In this document: positions 25,739 to 35,042 of the stretch, piece after piece
Numbering within the stretch: position 1 is the first letter of the stretch
Layout of the letters: each line of letters opens with the position of its first letter
Assembly (NCBI GenBank): GCA_024123955.1
Contig: CP099652.1
Span: 6,572,001 to 6,636,000, forward strand
From: Oxalobacteraceae bacterium OTU3CINTB1
GTDB taxonomy: Bacteria > Pseudomonadota > Gammaproteobacteria > Burkholderiales > Burkholderiaceae_D
DNA length: 64,000 nt
Reading direction: 5' to 3'
Notes under the pieces: generated by a model
What the model was told of the DNA's origin: nothing
What the model saw: only the letters and a program-made list of their open reading frames with translations
Databases searched by the model: none
Made by a program: the position numbers and the translations under genes

Positions 25739-26608
25739 TCAGAAAGGCGCGTCGCCCTCGATGGTGGTGCGATAGAGCTTGCGGCGCAGATGGTCGGGCG
25801 TGCCGCCGGCCAGATGCATCAGCGAGCGGTTGTCCCAGAAGACCAGATCGTGCGGCGCCCACTTGTGGCGGTAGATATGCGCCGGCAGCACGCTGTGCGC
25901 GAATAGTTCGGCCAGCAGCGCGCGGCTTTCGTCCTCCGGCATGCCGACGATGCGCGTGGTGAAATGCTCGCTGACGAACAACGCCTTGCGGCCGGTTTCG
26001 GGATGCGTGCGCACCACCGGATGCGTGACGGGTTTGACCTCGTCGATCTGCGCCTGCGTCAGCGCCGGGCGGAAGGGACTGCGGCGGCGCAGCTCGTCGT
26101 ACTGGGTCAGGTAGCTATGTTCGGCGCGCGCGTCCTGCACCGCGTGGCGCAGCGCGGCGGGCAAGGTGTCCCATGCCAGATGCATGTTGGCGAACAGCGT
26201 ATCGCCGCCCTCCGCCGGCAGCTCCTGCGCGTGCAGCAGGGAGCCCAGGCTGGGCTTCTCCTTGTACGACAGGTCCGAGTGCCAGAAGTGGCCGGCGTCG
26301 CCCAAGCCGATCGGCAGGCCGCTCTCGATGATGTTGGAGATGATCAGCACCTCGGGATGCGACGGCAGCTGGAAGTTGCGCAGCACGTGGATTTGCAGCG
26401 GGCCGAAACGGCGGCTGAAATCGACCTGCTGTTGCGGCGTGATGCGCTGGTCGCGGAACACCAGCAGGTGGTGATCGAGATGCGCTTTGTGGATGCGCTG
26501 GAACTGGCGCGGCGACAGCGGACGGCTCAGGTCCAGGCCGAGGATCTCGGCACCGAGCGGCGCATCGAACAATTCGATGTCAAAGGCAGATTGGAGAACG
26601 GCAGACAT
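25739..26608 (-). CDS. TauD/TfdA-family Fe(II)/2-oxoglutarate dioxygenase
   Basis: A 289-residue cytoplasmic oxygenase. The iron ligands H110 and D112 (FWHSDLS) and H265 (SLMHLAGG) are present. R276 or R280 should bind 2-oxoglutarate (HLRRKLYRT). Family members open taurine or other sulfonates, or alkyl sulfate esters, to release sulfur, but some act on herbicides or amino acids. The start at 26608 (MSAVLQSAF) fits family N-termini better than the longer frame to 26656. It is the first gene of an operon with a sulfonate-type importer, so sulfur scavenging is the most likely role. Confidence 0.85.
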   Translation of the reverse strand: MSAVLQSAFDIELFDAPLGAEILGLDLSRPLSPRQFQRIHKAHLDHHLLVFRDQRITPQQQVDFSRRFGPLQIHVLRNFQLPSHPEVLIISNIIESGLPIGLGDAGHFWHSDLSYKEKPSLGSLLHAQELPAEGGDTLFANMHLAWDTLPAALRHAVQDARAEHSYLTQYDELRRRSPFRPALTQAQIDEVKPVTHPVVRTHPETGRKALFVSEHFTTRIVGMPEDESRALLAELFAHSVLPAHIYRHKWAPHDLVFWDNRSLMHLAGGTPDHLRRKLYRTTIEGDAPF

Positions 26609-26713
26609 GGCACACGCCCATTGAATGAGTAGTCGCCAGTCTATGCCGTCCTCCATATTTAGAAAACGAAGCTTATCCGATATCTATATGAGGGAAATGT
26701 ACAAGATGCATCG

Positions 26714-27295
26714 TTACTGCTTGACGCCTTCAGCCTGGATACGCAAAGTGACCGGCATGGTGAAGCCGTAATCCTTGCCGTAATCGATGCCGAAGTCGGC
26801 GCGATTGAACGTGGCCAGAGCATCGGTGCCACATACCTCTTTCTTGATCATCGGATTGGTGAAGCATTTGTACGAGAGGATCTTCAGGTTGACCGGTTTG
26901 GTCACGCCATGCAGCGTGAGTTCGCCGATGACTTCAGCAGGCTTTCCGGCAGCGTCGAACTTGACCGAGGTACCTTTGTAGGCAGCGGTCGGAAACTTGG
27001 CGGCGTCGAAAAAATTGTCGCCTTTGAGTTGGGCATCAAGCGCCTCGTTGCCGATGGCCGCCGAGGTCATGTCGATCGTGACAGTCAACGTGCCTTTTTT
27101 GGCCACCGAGTCGATCGTAAAGCTGCCCGCGCTTTTGGTGAACTTGCCGCGCCACACCGAGATGCCACCGAAGTGGTCGGTCTCGAAGCTTGGATAGGTG
27201 TGGGAAGGATCGAGCTGATAAGTGGACGGGGCGGCGCTGGCGCCCGAAACACCGCCAAATGCCAACATTACTGCGATCAATAATTTACTTTTCAT
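26714..27295 (-). CDS. YceI-family periplasmic lipid-binding protein
   Basis: A 193-residue protein with a Sec signal ([18 protein letters not shown]) and a YceI lipocalin-like barrel. The mature part begins [21 protein letters not shown] and ends with the typical [16 protein letters not shown]. YceI proteins bind isoprenoid quinones or fatty amides and often accompany redox-stress genes. Two cysteines ([16 protein letters not shown]) could form a disulfide. It is the last gene of a cluster with cupin, SnoaL-like and GST genes. Confidence 0.86.
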   Translation of the reverse strand: MKSKLLIAVMLAFGGVSGASAAPSTYQLDPSHTYPSFETDHFGGISVWRGKFTKSAGSFTIDSVAKKGTLTVTIDMTSAAIGNEALDAQLKGDNFFDAAKFPTAAYKGTSVKFDAAGKPAEVIGELTLHGVTKPVNLKILSYKCFTNPMIKKEVCGTDALATFNRADFGIDYGKDYGFTMPVTLRIQAEGVKQ

Positions 27296-27350
27296 TTCTA
27301 TCTTTCATGGATGGTATGCCGTTCGGCATGGGATAACGCTACAACCGCCG

Positions 27351-27845
27351 TCACTGAAGCACGTCGGGACCGGGGGCGACAATGTAAGGAACAACGTCGC
27401 GGTTCTGGGCCTGCTGGAGGTCCTTGACCAGCTGTTGTATAAGGCCGGCGTCCATAACGCTGTGGAACCGGCCCTGCTCGTCGAAATTCACATTGGCGCC
27501 GAACACCGTGAAAATGATTTCCGTGACTTCTGTGTTCTCGGCAGGCGTCTTGAACAAATGGGGGACGCTGCTGGCCGGTTCATAGAGATAGCTACCTGCG
27601 GTCTGCGGCTGCTCCGGATGCTCGGCGTAGTACCAATTGCCTGACAGCGTGTACGCATGCACCGGACCGGTGTGCAAATGCGATGGCAACGTGATGCCGG
27701 GGCCGAACAGGGCGCGGATGCACCAAATGCCATTGGCGGTATCGAGGAACAGCGGCTGGAAGCCCACACCTGGTCCCAAGGCGTTCTCGAGCACCGGCGA
27801 TTGGTTGACGTTCAAGGTCAGTAGTTTTCTTGATGCACCTGTCAT
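27351..27845 (-). CDS. Cupin-domain protein, 2,4'-dihydroxyacetophenone dioxygenase/ChrR-like
   Basis: A 164-residue single cupin. The metal-binding core PSHLHTGPVHAYTLSGNWYYAEH carries two or three histidines. The second motif is in EPASSVPHLFKTP. Similar proteins are annotated as 2,4'-dihydroxyacetophenone dioxygenase family, but most members lack a proven reaction. The ATG overlaps the stop codon of the SnoaL-like gene by 4 nt. A small-molecule oxygenase or binding role is likely. The substrate is unknown. Confidence 0.7.
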   Translation of the reverse strand: MTGASRKLLTLNVNQSPVLENALGPGVGFQPLFLDTANGIWCIRALFGPGITLPSHLHTGPVHAYTLSGNWYYAEHPEQPQTAGSYLYEPASSVPHLFKTPAENTEVTEIIFTVFGANVNFDEQGRFHSVMDAGLIQQLVKDLQQAQNRDVVPYIVAPGPDVLQ

Positions 27846-28225
27846 GGCGTCTCTCCTTCCTCACCGGATGTCGGATCCAAAAACACATACAGCGCAGCGA
27901 TCTTGCCGTCGCGAACAATGATCACGTCTTCGCCCGTGTAGGCTGGCTGTTCGCCGCGCGGACCGGAACCCCATTGCAGTCGGGCGGCGTGATGGAGAAC
28001 CTGCGGGGCGCCGTGCGCGGTGTAGGCGAAATGCGGATGCGTTGCCCGCAGCTCACCGGCGAATTTGTCCAGCGCGTCGCGTCCGACAAACACACCGGGA
28101 GGCACATACACCTCGCAGTCTTCGGTATAAATTTCTTCGATCGCGGCACGCCGGCGCGCGCCATCGCCTTCGCCAAAAACCTCCTGGAGGTTGCGATGAA
28201 GTAGTTCGTGGATCGGCTCACTCAT
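27842..28225 (-). CDS. SnoaL-like (NTF2-fold) protein
   Basis: A 127-residue protein with the cone-shaped SnoaL/NTF2 fold signature. The pattern is IEEIYTEDCEVYVPPGVFVGRDAL near the start and GEDVIIVRDGKIAALYVFLDP at the end. Members act as small isomerases or cyclases, or bind ligands. The start at 28225 follows AGGAGAAATCTT. The gene is coupled to the downstream cupin by a 4-nt overlap, so the two may work on one compound. Confidence 0.75.
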   Translation of the reverse strand: MSEPIHELLHRNLQEVFGEGDGARRRAAIEEIYTEDCEVYVPPGVFVGRDALDKFAGELRATHPHFAYTAHGAPQVLHHAARLQWGSGPRGEQPAYTGEDVIIVRDGKIAALYVFLDPTSGEEGETP

Positions 28226-28276
28226 AAGATTTCTCCTGTAGTTTCGGGGTTTCCGGTCAGACCGGGAAAATGTCAA

Positions 28277-28457
28277 TCAGTCCATCGTCGGGCCGGTGGC
28301 CACCATGACCAGCTCGGAATCTTCAAGCGCAATCACGTCGATCGCCGGCATATTCGTCAACACCGCGCCGTCCCGCGCGCCCATCGACTCCCCCGCGACG
28401 TCGATTCGGCCCGATGCCGAGCTTGTCCAGCGATTCCCAGCTTCGGTGCAAAATCAT
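28277..28457 (-). pseudogene. Broken pirin-like remnant
   Basis: An ATG at 28457 with a good GGGAGA site opens a frame beginning MILHRSWESLDKLGIGPNR. This resembles pirin-family N-termini. In another frame the region ends with GARDGAVLTNMPAIDVIAL and later ATGPTMD before a stop at 28277. That resembles the pirin C-terminus. The roughly 200 residues between are absent and the frames do not match. I read this as a pirin-like gene reduced by an internal deletion plus frameshift. The family call is tentative. No other gene was seen in 28226-28486. Confidence 0.4.
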
Positions 28458-28486
28458 TTTGTTCTCCCGATAGGACGCGTTTCTGC

Positions 28487-29110
28487 TTAAGCGAGCGCCA
28501 GGGTTTTGTCGATGGCAGTCGCGACCGCTGGCCGTGCGAGCATCTCGCCGTACCAGCGAGCGACGGAGGGGAACTGTTCAAGCGACGCTCCGACCGCCTG
28601 GGAGCGCCAGATCCAGCCGAAATGCGCGATGTCCGCGATGCTGTACGTGTCGCCCGCGACATATTGGCGAGACCGCAGGGCTTGATCGAGCACGCCCAGC
28701 ACACGCTCGACCTCGGTGAGCGCCTTCGCCTTGGCTTCAGCCTGCGGCGGCGATTGGATCCCGACCAGGAATGCCTGCAGGTACGCAGGGCTGACGGCGG
28801 AGGCATGGAAAAATAGTTGTTCAAACACTTTGCCGCGCTGCGCGGCATCTTCAGGCAAAAGGTGCCCGGTCTTTTCAGCCAGGTAGACCAGAATCGCGGC
28901 CGACTCGCTCAGGACAACGCCCGCGTCCTTGTCGGAACTGTCGACGAGCACCGGCACTTTGCCGTTTGGATTCATCTCCTTGAAGGTGTCCGCCCTCTGT
29001 GCGCCTTGGCGCAAGTTGACGGAAATGAGGCGGTAGTCGAGCCCCATTTCTTCCAGTGCGATGGGCACTTTGAGGCTGTTGGGTGTGGCGTAAGCGTAGA
29101 CGTCGATCAT
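28487..29110 (-). CDS. Glutathione S-transferase family protein
   Basis: A 207-residue cytosolic GST. The N-terminal thioredoxin-like half begins MIDVYAYATPNSLKVPIALEEMG and has the glutathione-binding NGKVPVLVD (cis-Pro) and LSESAAILVYLA motifs. The C-terminal helical half has YSIADIAHFGW. It resembles YfcG/Nu-class enzymes. The start at 29110 follows an AAAGG site. The longer frame to 29188 has no support. It is divergent from a LysR regulator, which probably controls it and the downstream cluster. Confidence 0.88.
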   Translation of the reverse strand: MIDVYAYATPNSLKVPIALEEMGLDYRLISVNLRQGAQRADTFKEMNPNGKVPVLVDSSDKDAGVVLSESAAILVYLAEKTGHLLPEDAAQRGKVFEQLFFHASAVSPAYLQAFLVGIQSPPQAEAKAKALTEVERVLGVLDQALRSRQYVAGDTYSIADIAHFGWIWRSQAVGASLEQFPSVARWYGEMLARPAVATAIDKTLALA

Positions 29111-29183
29111 GGTTGTTACCTTTGGGAGTGGAGTTGATGAAGCCATCTTAAATTCGCAACGATCGCTTGCATATCTCCTGGCT

Positions 29184-29200
29184 GGCAATGCATCGTTGCC
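29184..29200. promoter_or_regulatory. Putative LysR operator between GST and lysR
   Basis: An inverted repeat GGCAA, seven bases, TTGCC lies in the 131-base divergent gap, about 40 nt from the lysR ATG and 75 nt from the GST ATG. Size and placement suit a LysR-type recognition site controlling both directions. Confidence 0.45.
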
Positions 29201-29241
29201 GCAGGTAGAATGATCTAAGGATATTATCGGAGCCCGATCGC

Positions 29242-30165
29242 ATGGACCAGATCTCAGACCTCAACGATTTGCGCCTTTTCGCCGAGGTGGTCGAACGCAA
29301 CAGCTTTACCGCGGCCGCGCGCGCACTCGGGCTGCAAACCTCCAAACTGAGCCGGCGCGTTCGGGCTTTGGAGGAAGAGCTCGGGGTTCGCTTGCTCAAT
29401 CGCACCAGCCGCAGCCTCTCGCTGACCGAAACGGGGCGTCGGTTCTATGAGCACTGCGTGGCACTGGTGGCCGAATCCCGTGCCGCCAGGGAGATCGTGG
29501 ACCAAACCCTCACCAAGCCACAGGGCACCGTTCGAATCAGCTGTCCGGTGCCATTGCTGAGTTCGGGAGTAGCCGACATCATTTCCCAGTACGCCCTGGA
29601 CAATCCCGAGGTCAACGTGCTGATCGACGCGACCAACCGCCAGGTCGATGTCATCGAGGAGGGCCTGGATATCGCGCTGCGTGTGCGGCTTCCACCGCTG
29701 GAGGACATCGACCTCGCGGTTCGCCACTTGGGGCTGTCGACATTTGCCCTGGTGGCCAGCCCGCGTCTGATAGAACGACTCGGCGCGGTGACGTCGCTGG
29801 AAGAGTTGAAGCATTGGCCGACGCTGGCGTCAGCGAGCAAACGGGAACGCTATGTATGGAATCTATTCGACGCGAGTGGGCAAGCGTTCACACTGGAGCA
29901 TCGGCCCCGCATGGCAACGGACGACTTGTCGAGTCTGAGGGCGGCGGCCATGCGCGGCGTGGGCGTTACGATGCTACCGAGGGAATTTGTCGATGACGCG
30001 CTGCGTACCGGCAGGCTTCAGGTGGTGCTGCCGAATCTGACATCCAAGTCCGGCTTGGTGCACGCAGTCTTCCCCACGCGTAGAGGGATGGTGCCAGCCG
30101 TGCGCCACTTGTTGGACGCGCTGGTTGTGGGTTATGAAAATCTGAACAGAAAACAACCGCAATAG
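29242..30165 (+). CDS. LysR-family transcriptional regulator
   Basis: A 307-residue regulator with an N-terminal winged HTH (DLNDLRLFAEVVERNSFTAA, then LGLQTSKLSRRVRALEEELG). A periplasmic-binding-like effector domain follows from about residue 90. The HTH variant 'QTSKLSRR' is typical of the DsdC/CrgA-like branch that governs oxidoreductase and GST genes. It faces the GST-SnoaL-cupin-YceI cluster divergently. It is likely their activator or repressor, responding to an electrophile or quinone. The effector is unknown. Confidence 0.9.
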   Translation: MDQISDLNDLRLFAEVVERNSFTAAARALGLQTSKLSRRVRALEEELGVRLLNRTSRSLSLTETGRRFYEHCVALVAESRAAREIVDQTLTKPQGTVRISCPVPLLSSGVADIISQYALDNPEVNVLIDATNRQVDVIEEGLDIALRVRLPPLEDIDLAVRHLGLSTFALVASPRLIERLGAVTSLEELKHWPTLASASKRERYVWNLFDASGQAFTLEHRPRMATDDLSSLRAAAMRGVGVTMLPREFVDDALRTGRLQVVLPNLTSKSGLVHAVFPTRRGMVPAVRHLLDALVVGYENLNRKQPQ

Positions 30166-30204
30166 GGAGCGGAGAACAGCGTCTCCGCTCCCGCTGGAGG
30201 TGGA

Positions 30205-30882
30205 TTAGCCCAGCTGTTCCTCATACTTGCCCAGCCTGACGGCCGAACGCGGCGCCAGCTCATGCGCTGCCGTAACGGTCATGCCCAGATCATGCAGCTT
30301 GCCGTCCTCGATACCATAGACCCAACCATGGACGGTGACGTCCTGGCCGCGATCCCACGCATCCTGCAAAATCGTGGTCTGGCAAACGTTGGAGACCTGC
30401 TCCACCACGTTCAACTCCACCAGCCGTTTCGACCGCTCCTGGCTTGGCATCACGTCGCCCATATACCGCTCATGCTTCTGGTTGACGTCCTGCACGTGGC
30501 GCAGCCAGTTGTCGACCAGGCCGAAACGCTGGCCCGTCATCGCCGCGTGCACGCCCTTGCAGCCGTAGTGGCCGACGATGATCACGTGCTTCACCTTCAG
30601 CACATCGATCGCGAACTGCAGCACCGACAGCGCGTTCAGATCCGAATGCACCACCACGTTGGCGATATTGCGGTGGACGAAAACGTCGCCCGGCGCAAGG
30701 CCCAGCAGCTCGTTCGCCGGCACCCGGCTGTCCGAACAACCGATCCACAGATATTCCGGCGCCGCCTGCGTGGCGAGCCGGTTGAAGAAGTCCGGATCGC
30801 GTTCCACTTCCGATTCGGCCCATTTGCGGTTGTTTTCCAACAGGCCGCGCAGCGGGGATTTGCTGATGTCTTGATCGCTCAT
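30205..30882 (-). CDS. can: Beta-class carbonic anhydrase
   Basis: Zinc enzyme of 225 residues interconverting CO2 and bicarbonate. The zinc ligands C49, H105 and C108 (WIGCSDSRVP and GHYGCKG) and the D51/R53 dyad are present. It matches the Can/YadF type of gamma- and betaproteobacteria. The start at 30882 (MSDQDISKS) follows an AAGAGGAGC site. The longer frame would run into the hairpin downstream of dnaJ. It is transcribed in the same direction as dnaJ but behind that hairpin. Confidence 0.94.
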   Translation of the reverse strand: MSDQDISKSPLRGLLENNRKWAESEVERDPDFFNRLATQAAPEYLWIGCSDSRVPANELLGLAPGDVFVHRNIANVVVHSDLNALSVLQFAIDVLKVKHVIIVGHYGCKGVHAAMTGQRFGLVDNWLRHVQDVNQKHERYMGDVMPSQERSKRLVELNVVEQVSNVCQTTILQDAWDRGQDVTVHGWVYGIEDGKLHDLGMTVTAAHELAPRSAVRLGKYEEQLG

Positions 30883-30906
30883 GAATGCTCCTCTTGTACA
30901 TAAGAA

Positions 30907-30943
30907 GACCGCCGAGCCGCCCAAGATGGGCTGCACGGCGGTC
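30907..30943 (-). terminator. Hairpin terminator after dnaJ
   Basis: A long minus-strand stem pairs GACCGCCG-side sequences (30936-30943) with CGGCGGTC (30907-30914), and an inner GCCCA/TGGGC. It is followed by CTTCTTA. It lies 44 nt after the dnaJ stop and ends about 25 nt before the carbonic anhydrase ATG. Confidence 0.6.
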
Positions 30944-30986
30944 CGATATTACGCGTCCTGTGTGACGACGGGGTTACACAAAACGG

Positions 30987-32120
30987 TTACTCAAAAAAGT
31001 CCTTCACCTTGTCGCGCCAGGTTTTGCTTTGCGGGCTATGCTTGGCGCCACCCTCGGTGGTGAGCTTCTCGAAATCGCGCAGCATGTCCTTCTGCTTCTC
31101 GGTCAGCTTGACCGGCGTCTCGACCGCCACGTGGCAGAACAAGTCGCCCGCGAAGCCGGAACGCACGCCCTTGATGCCCTTGCCCTTGAGGCGGAAGGTC
31201 TTGCCCGACTGGGTGCCTTCGGGGATCGTGAACGATACTTTACCAGAGAGCGTCGGCACTTCGATTTCACCGCCCAACGCCGCCTTGGCGAAGGAGATCG
31301 GCATCTCGCAGTGCAGGTCGTCACCCTCGCGCTGGAACACCGTGTGCGGCTTGATGTGGATCTCCACATACAAATCGCCCGACGGTCCGCCGTTGGTACC
31401 CGGTTCGCCGTTGCCGGACGAGCGGATGCGCATGCCGTTGTCGATACCGACCGGGATCTTCACTTCCAGCGTCTTGTTACGCTTGATGCGGCCCTGGCCC
31501 GCGCACGCGGCGCATGGCTCGGGGATGATTTTGCCGGTGCCGTGGCATTTCGGGCAGGTTTGCTGGATGCTGAAGAAGCCCTGCTGCATGCGCACCTGGC
31601 CGTGGCCCGCGCACGTGGTGCAGGTGACCGGCGAGGTGCCCGGCTTGGCGCCGGAACCGTGGCAGGTGTCGCACTTGTCCCACGACGGCACGCGGATGGT
31701 GGTGTCGAAGCCGTGGGCCGCCTGCTCGAGCGTGATCTCCAGGTTGTAGCGTAGATCGGCGCCGCGATAGACCTGCGGGCCGGCGCTGCGGCCGCCACGG
31801 CCGCCGCCACCGAAGATGTCGCCGAAGATGTCGCCGAAGGCGTCGCCGAAACCGCCGGCGCCGCCGCCAAAACCGCCACCGCCGCCCATGTTCGGATCGA
31901 CGCCGGCGTGACCGTAACGGTCATACGCCTCGCGCTTTTCCGGATTGGTCAGCATCTCGTAGGCTTCTTTGACTTCCTTGAATTTTTCTTCCGACTCTTT
32001 GCTGTCCGGATTGCGGTCCGGATGGTATTTCATCGCCAGTTTGCGATAGGACTTCTTGATCTCGTCTTCCGACGCGTTTTTTGCGACACCAAGTGTCTCG
32101 TAGAAATCACGCTTTGCCAT
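30987..32120 (-). CDS. dnaJ: Co-chaperone DnaJ
   Basis: A 377-residue type I J-protein that stimulates DnaK ATPase. The J domain carries the HPD motif (KYHPDRNP). A glycine-rich stretch ([18 protein letters not shown]) follows. The zinc domain has four CxxCxGxG motifs ([32 protein letters not shown]). The two C-terminal substrate-binding domains are complete. It follows dnaK after a 127-nt gap with two hairpins that may lower its expression relative to dnaK. Confidence 0.97.
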   Translation of the reverse strand: MAKRDFYETLGVAKNASEDEIKKSYRKLAMKYHPDRNPDSKESEEKFKEVKEAYEMLTNPEKREAYDRYGHAGVDPNMGGGGGFGGGAGGFGDAFGDIFGDIFGGGGRGGRSAGPQVYRGADLRYNLEITLEQAAHGFDTTIRVPSWDKCDTCHGSGAKPGTSPVTCTTCAGHGQVRMQQGFFSIQQTCPKCHGTGKIIPEPCAACAGQGRIKRNKTLEVKIPVGIDNGMRIRSSGNGEPGTNGGPSGDLYVEIHIKPHTVFQREGDDLHCEMPISFAKAALGGEIEVPTLSGKVSFTIPEGTQSGKTFRLKGKGIKGVRSGFAGDLFCHVAVETPVKLTEKQKDMLRDFEKLTTEGGAKHSPQSKTWRDKVKDFFE

Positions 32121-32164
32121 ATTGTCGGGACCTTGCTGTATTTATACTGTGTGCTGAATATGCT

Positions 32165-32232
32165 AAAAAGCCGAGCCGGCACCGCTTACACGGCCGCACG
32201 GCTCGGCGCTCGCCGCTCCCCGGGGGAGCGGC
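32165..32232 (-). terminator. Double hairpin between dnaK and dnaJ
   Basis: Minus-strand order: first a perfect 8-bp stem GCCGCTCC/GGAGCGGC (32212-32232). Next a stem GCCGAGCC/GGCTCGGC (32170-32207) followed by TTTTTAG. The second is a credible intrinsic terminator, probably partial, since dnaJ lies in the same direction 45 nt later. Confidence 0.65.
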
Positions 32233-32247
32233 GCTTTTACAGACCCA

Positions 32248-34203
32248 TTACTTGGTGTCTTTGACTTCTTTGAAGTCGGCGTCGACGACGTCGTCTTGCG
32301 GCTTGGCCTGTTCGGCGCCGGCGCCGGCACCCGGACCACCCTGGCCGCCTTCAGCACCGCCGGCCGCAGCCTGCTGCGCCTGCATGTCGGCATACATCTT
32401 CTCGCCCAGCTTCTGCGAAGCGGTCGACAGCGCGGCCACTTTGGCGTCGATGTCGGCCTTGTCGCCCGACTTGATCGAGCCTTCCAGCTCGGTGATCGCC
32501 GCTTCGATCGATTCCTTCTCGCCCGCTTCCAGCTTGTCGCCGTATTCGGTCAGCGACTTGCGGGTCGAGTGCACCAGCGCGTCGGCCTGGTTGCGCGATT
32601 CGGCCAGCTCTTTCACTTTCTTGTCTTCTTCGGCGTTGACTTCGGCGTCCTTCACCATCTTCTGGATTTCCGCTTCGGTCAGGCCGGAGTTGGCCTTGAT
32701 CGTGATCTTGTTCTCTTTGCCGGTGGCCTTGTCTTTCGCGCCGACGTGCAGAATGCCGTTGGCGTCGATGTCGAAGGTCACTTCGATCTGTGGCGTGCCG
32801 CGCGATGCCGGCGGGATGCCTTCCAGATTGAATTCGCCCAGGCCCTTGTTACCGGCGGCGATTTCGCGCTCACCCTGATAAACCTTGATGGTCACGGCAG
32901 GCTGGTTGTCGTCGGCCGTCGAGAACACTTGCGAGAACTTGGTCGGAATCGTCGTGTTCTTGTGGATCATCTTGGTCATCACGCCGCCCAGGGTTTCGAT
33001 ACCCAACGACAGAGGCGTCACGTCCAGCAGCAGCAAGTCCTTGCGCTCGCCCGACAGGACCGAACCCTGGATCGCTGCGCCGACGGCGACCGCTTCGTCC
33101 GGATTCACGTCTTTGCGTGGATCCTTGCCGAAGAACTCTTTCACTTTTTCCTGCACCTTCGGCATACGGGTCATGCCGCCGACCAGGATGATGTCGTCGA
33201 TGTCGGATACTTTGACGCCGGCGTCCTTGATCGCCATGCGGCATGGCTCCATGGTCGCGTTGATCAGTTCCTCGACCAGCGATTCCAGCTTGGCGCGGGT
33301 CATCTTCAGTGTCAGGTGGACCGGCGCGCCGTTCGCCATGGCGATGTACGGCTCGTTGATTTCGGTCTGCTGCGACGACGACAGCTCGATCTTCGCGCGC
33401 TCGGCCGAAGCCTTGATGCGCTGCAGGGCGATCGGATCTTTTTTCAGATCCAGGCCGTTGATCTTCTTGAACTCGTCGATGATGTAATCGATGACGCGCT
33501 GGTCGAAGTCTTCGCCGCCGAGGAAGGTGTCGCCGTTGGTGGCCAGCACTTCGAACTGCTTCTCGCCATCGACGTCGGCGATTTCGATGATCGAGACGTC
33601 GAACGTGCCGCCGCCCAGGTCATACACGGCGATCTTGCGGTCGCCCTTTTCGTTCTTGTCCAGGCCGAAGGCCAGCGCGGCCGCAGTCGGCTCGTTGATG
33701 ATGCGCTTGACGTCCAGGCCGGCGATGCGGCCGGCGTCCTTGGTCGCCTGGCGCTGCGAGTCGTTGAAGTACGCCGGCACGGTGATGACCGCTTCGGTGA
33801 CTTCTTCGCCGAGGTAGTCTTCGGCGGTTTTCTTCATCTTGCGCAGCACTTCAGCGGAGATTTGCTGTGGCGCCAGCTTCTTGTCGCGCACACCGATCCA
33901 CGCGTCGCCGTTGTCGGCCTTGGTGATCGTGTAAGGCATCAGGCCGATGTCCTTCTGCACTTCTTTTTCGTCGAACTTGCGGCCGATCAGACGCTTCACC
34001 GCGAACAGGGTGTTCTTCGGATTGGTCACTGCCTGGCGCTTGGCCGGCGAGCCGACGAGAATTTCACCATCTTCTTGGTAAGCAATGATCGATGGCGTCG
34101 TGCGCGCGCCTTCGGCGTTTTCGATTACCTTTGGCTGACCATTTTCCATGATGGAAACGCAGGAATTTGTGGTTCCCAGATCGATACCGATAATTCTACC
34201 CAT
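32248..34203 (-). CDS. dnaK: Molecular chaperone DnaK (Hsp70)
   Basis: A 651-residue Hsp70. The ATPase domain begins [19 protein letters not shown] and includes [16 protein letters not shown] and [13 protein letters not shown]. The substrate domain begins after the linker [16 protein letters not shown]. The C-terminal tail is rich in Gly/Ala with the conserved [12 protein letters not shown] end. It has its own sigma-32 promoter 38 nt upstream of the ATG in addition to the grpE promoter. The order grpE-dnaK-dnaJ is typical of betaproteobacteria. Confidence 0.98.
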   Translation of the reverse strand: MGRIIGIDLGTTNSCVSIMENGQPKVIENAEGARTTPSIIAYQEDGEILVGSPAKRQAVTNPKNTLFAVKRLIGRKFDEKEVQKDIGLMPYTITKADNGDAWIGVRDKKLAPQQISAEVLRKMKKTAEDYLGEEVTEAVITVPAYFNDSQRQATKDAGRIAGLDVKRIINEPTAAALAFGLDKNEKGDRKIAVYDLGGGTFDVSIIEIADVDGEKQFEVLATNGDTFLGGEDFDQRVIDYIIDEFKKINGLDLKKDPIALQRIKASAERAKIELSSSQQTEINEPYIAMANGAPVHLTLKMTRAKLESLVEELINATMEPCRMAIKDAGVKVSDIDDIILVGGMTRMPKVQEKVKEFFGKDPRKDVNPDEAVAVGAAIQGSVLSGERKDLLLLDVTPLSLGIETLGGVMTKMIHKNTTIPTKFSQVFSTADDNQPAVTIKVYQGEREIAAGNKGLGEFNLEGIPPASRGTPQIEVTFDIDANGILHVGAKDKATGKENKITIKANSGLTEAEIQKMVKDAEVNAEEDKKVKELAESRNQADALVHSTRKSLTEYGDKLEAGEKESIEAAITELEGSIKSGDKADIDAKVAALSTASQKLGEKMYADMQAQQAAAGGAEGGQGGPGAGAGAEQAKPQDDVVDADFKEVKDTK

Positions 34204-34242
34204 GATTTTTCTTCCTCTTTGCTAAGTTCAGATGGTACTAAT

Positions 34243-34268
34243 ATGTGGAAAAGCTGTATGTTTTCAAG
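34243..34268 (-). promoter_or_regulatory. Sigma-32 heat-shock promoter of dnaK
   Basis: The minus strand reads CTTGAAA, 13 bases, then CCACATAT. The -35 is a perfect match and the -10 matches CCCCATnT at all but one position, with correct spacing. The ATG of dnaK is 40 nt downstream. Confidence 0.85.
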
Positions 34269-34324
34269 TGCTTAAGTTCGGGTGACGGTGAAATAATTAA
34301 ATTAATCAACCCCGGCCCCGGACT

Positions 34325-34864
34325 TTACTTCGCTTGCGCGGCGGTCACGATGGCGGGACGCAGCAGGCGGTCCGCGATCATATAACCTTTTTGCAGCACG
34401 GAAACTACGGTGTTGGCTTCCTGGTCGGCCGGCACCACGGCAACGGCCTGGTGCTTGTTCGGATCGAGCTTGTCGCCCTGCGCCGGCTGGATCTCCAGCA
34501 GACGGTTCTTTTCGAACGCGGCGGTCAGCTGCTTGAGCGTCATTTCCACGCCTTCCTTCAGCGACTCGATCGAGGGCGACTCGACCTTCAAGGCCATTTC
34601 CAGGCTGTCTTTGACCGGCACCATGGCTTCGGCGAAGCTTTCAACCGCAAACTTATGCGCCTTGGCAACGTCTTCCTGGGCACGGCGGCGGATGTTCTCG
34701 CTGTCGGCCTTGGCGCGCATGAACGCGTCATGCATTTCCGCCAGACGCGCTTCGGTGCTGGCCAGCTGTTCTTCCAGGGAAGGCTGCTGGTCAGGAGTCG
34801 ATGGCGCGGCCGGCTCGGCGGCCGCTTCCGGATTAGGTACTGCTTGATTTTCCTGATCTTGCAT
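34325..34864 (-). CDS. grpE: Nucleotide exchange factor GrpE
   Basis: A 179-residue DnaK exchange factor. An acidic, proline-rich N-terminus (residues 1-35) precedes the long dimeric helix ([20 protein letters not shown]). The conserved core is [22 protein letters not shown], and the C-terminal beta domain has [13 protein letters not shown]. It is preceded by a sigma-32 promoter and a CIRCE-like element. A 121-nt gap separates it from dnaK. Confidence 0.96.
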   Translation of the reverse strand: MQDQENQAVPNPEAAAEPAAPSTPDQQPSLEEQLASTEARLAEMHDAFMRAKADSENIRRRAQEDVAKAHKFAVESFAEAMVPVKDSLEMALKVESPSIESLKEGVEMTLKQLTAAFEKNRLLEIQPAQGDKLDPNKHQAVAVVPADQEANTVVSVLQKGYMIADRLLRPAIVTAAQAK

Positions 34865-34923
34865 CTAAAGACTCCTACTATCGTATTTGTTTGACATTAC
34901 TTTTGTTACCGCACTGGCTGCAA

Positions 34924-34949
34924 GTGGGGCGATATCCTATGTTTTCAAG
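34924..34949 (-). promoter_or_regulatory. Sigma-32 heat-shock promoter of grpE
   Basis: The minus strand reads CTTGAAA (34943-34949), 13 bases, then CCCCAC and TT (from 34929). This is an almost exact RpoH consensus. It is about 60 nt upstream of the grpE ATG. Confidence 0.88.
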
Positions 34950-35042
34950 GGTTATTCTGCCCACTAAATAATCAGCTTTGGCGCGGGTCCGTGCCGCGCA
35001 GGGCGGGCTCGCGCCGATCCAACAGCTGACTATTTTAACAGG

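Noticed and set aside
32296..34275. 659-codon plus-strand frame opposite dnaK
   Set aside because: Well-known type of antisense shadow of dnaK genes; no independent evidence of expression or a ribosome site.
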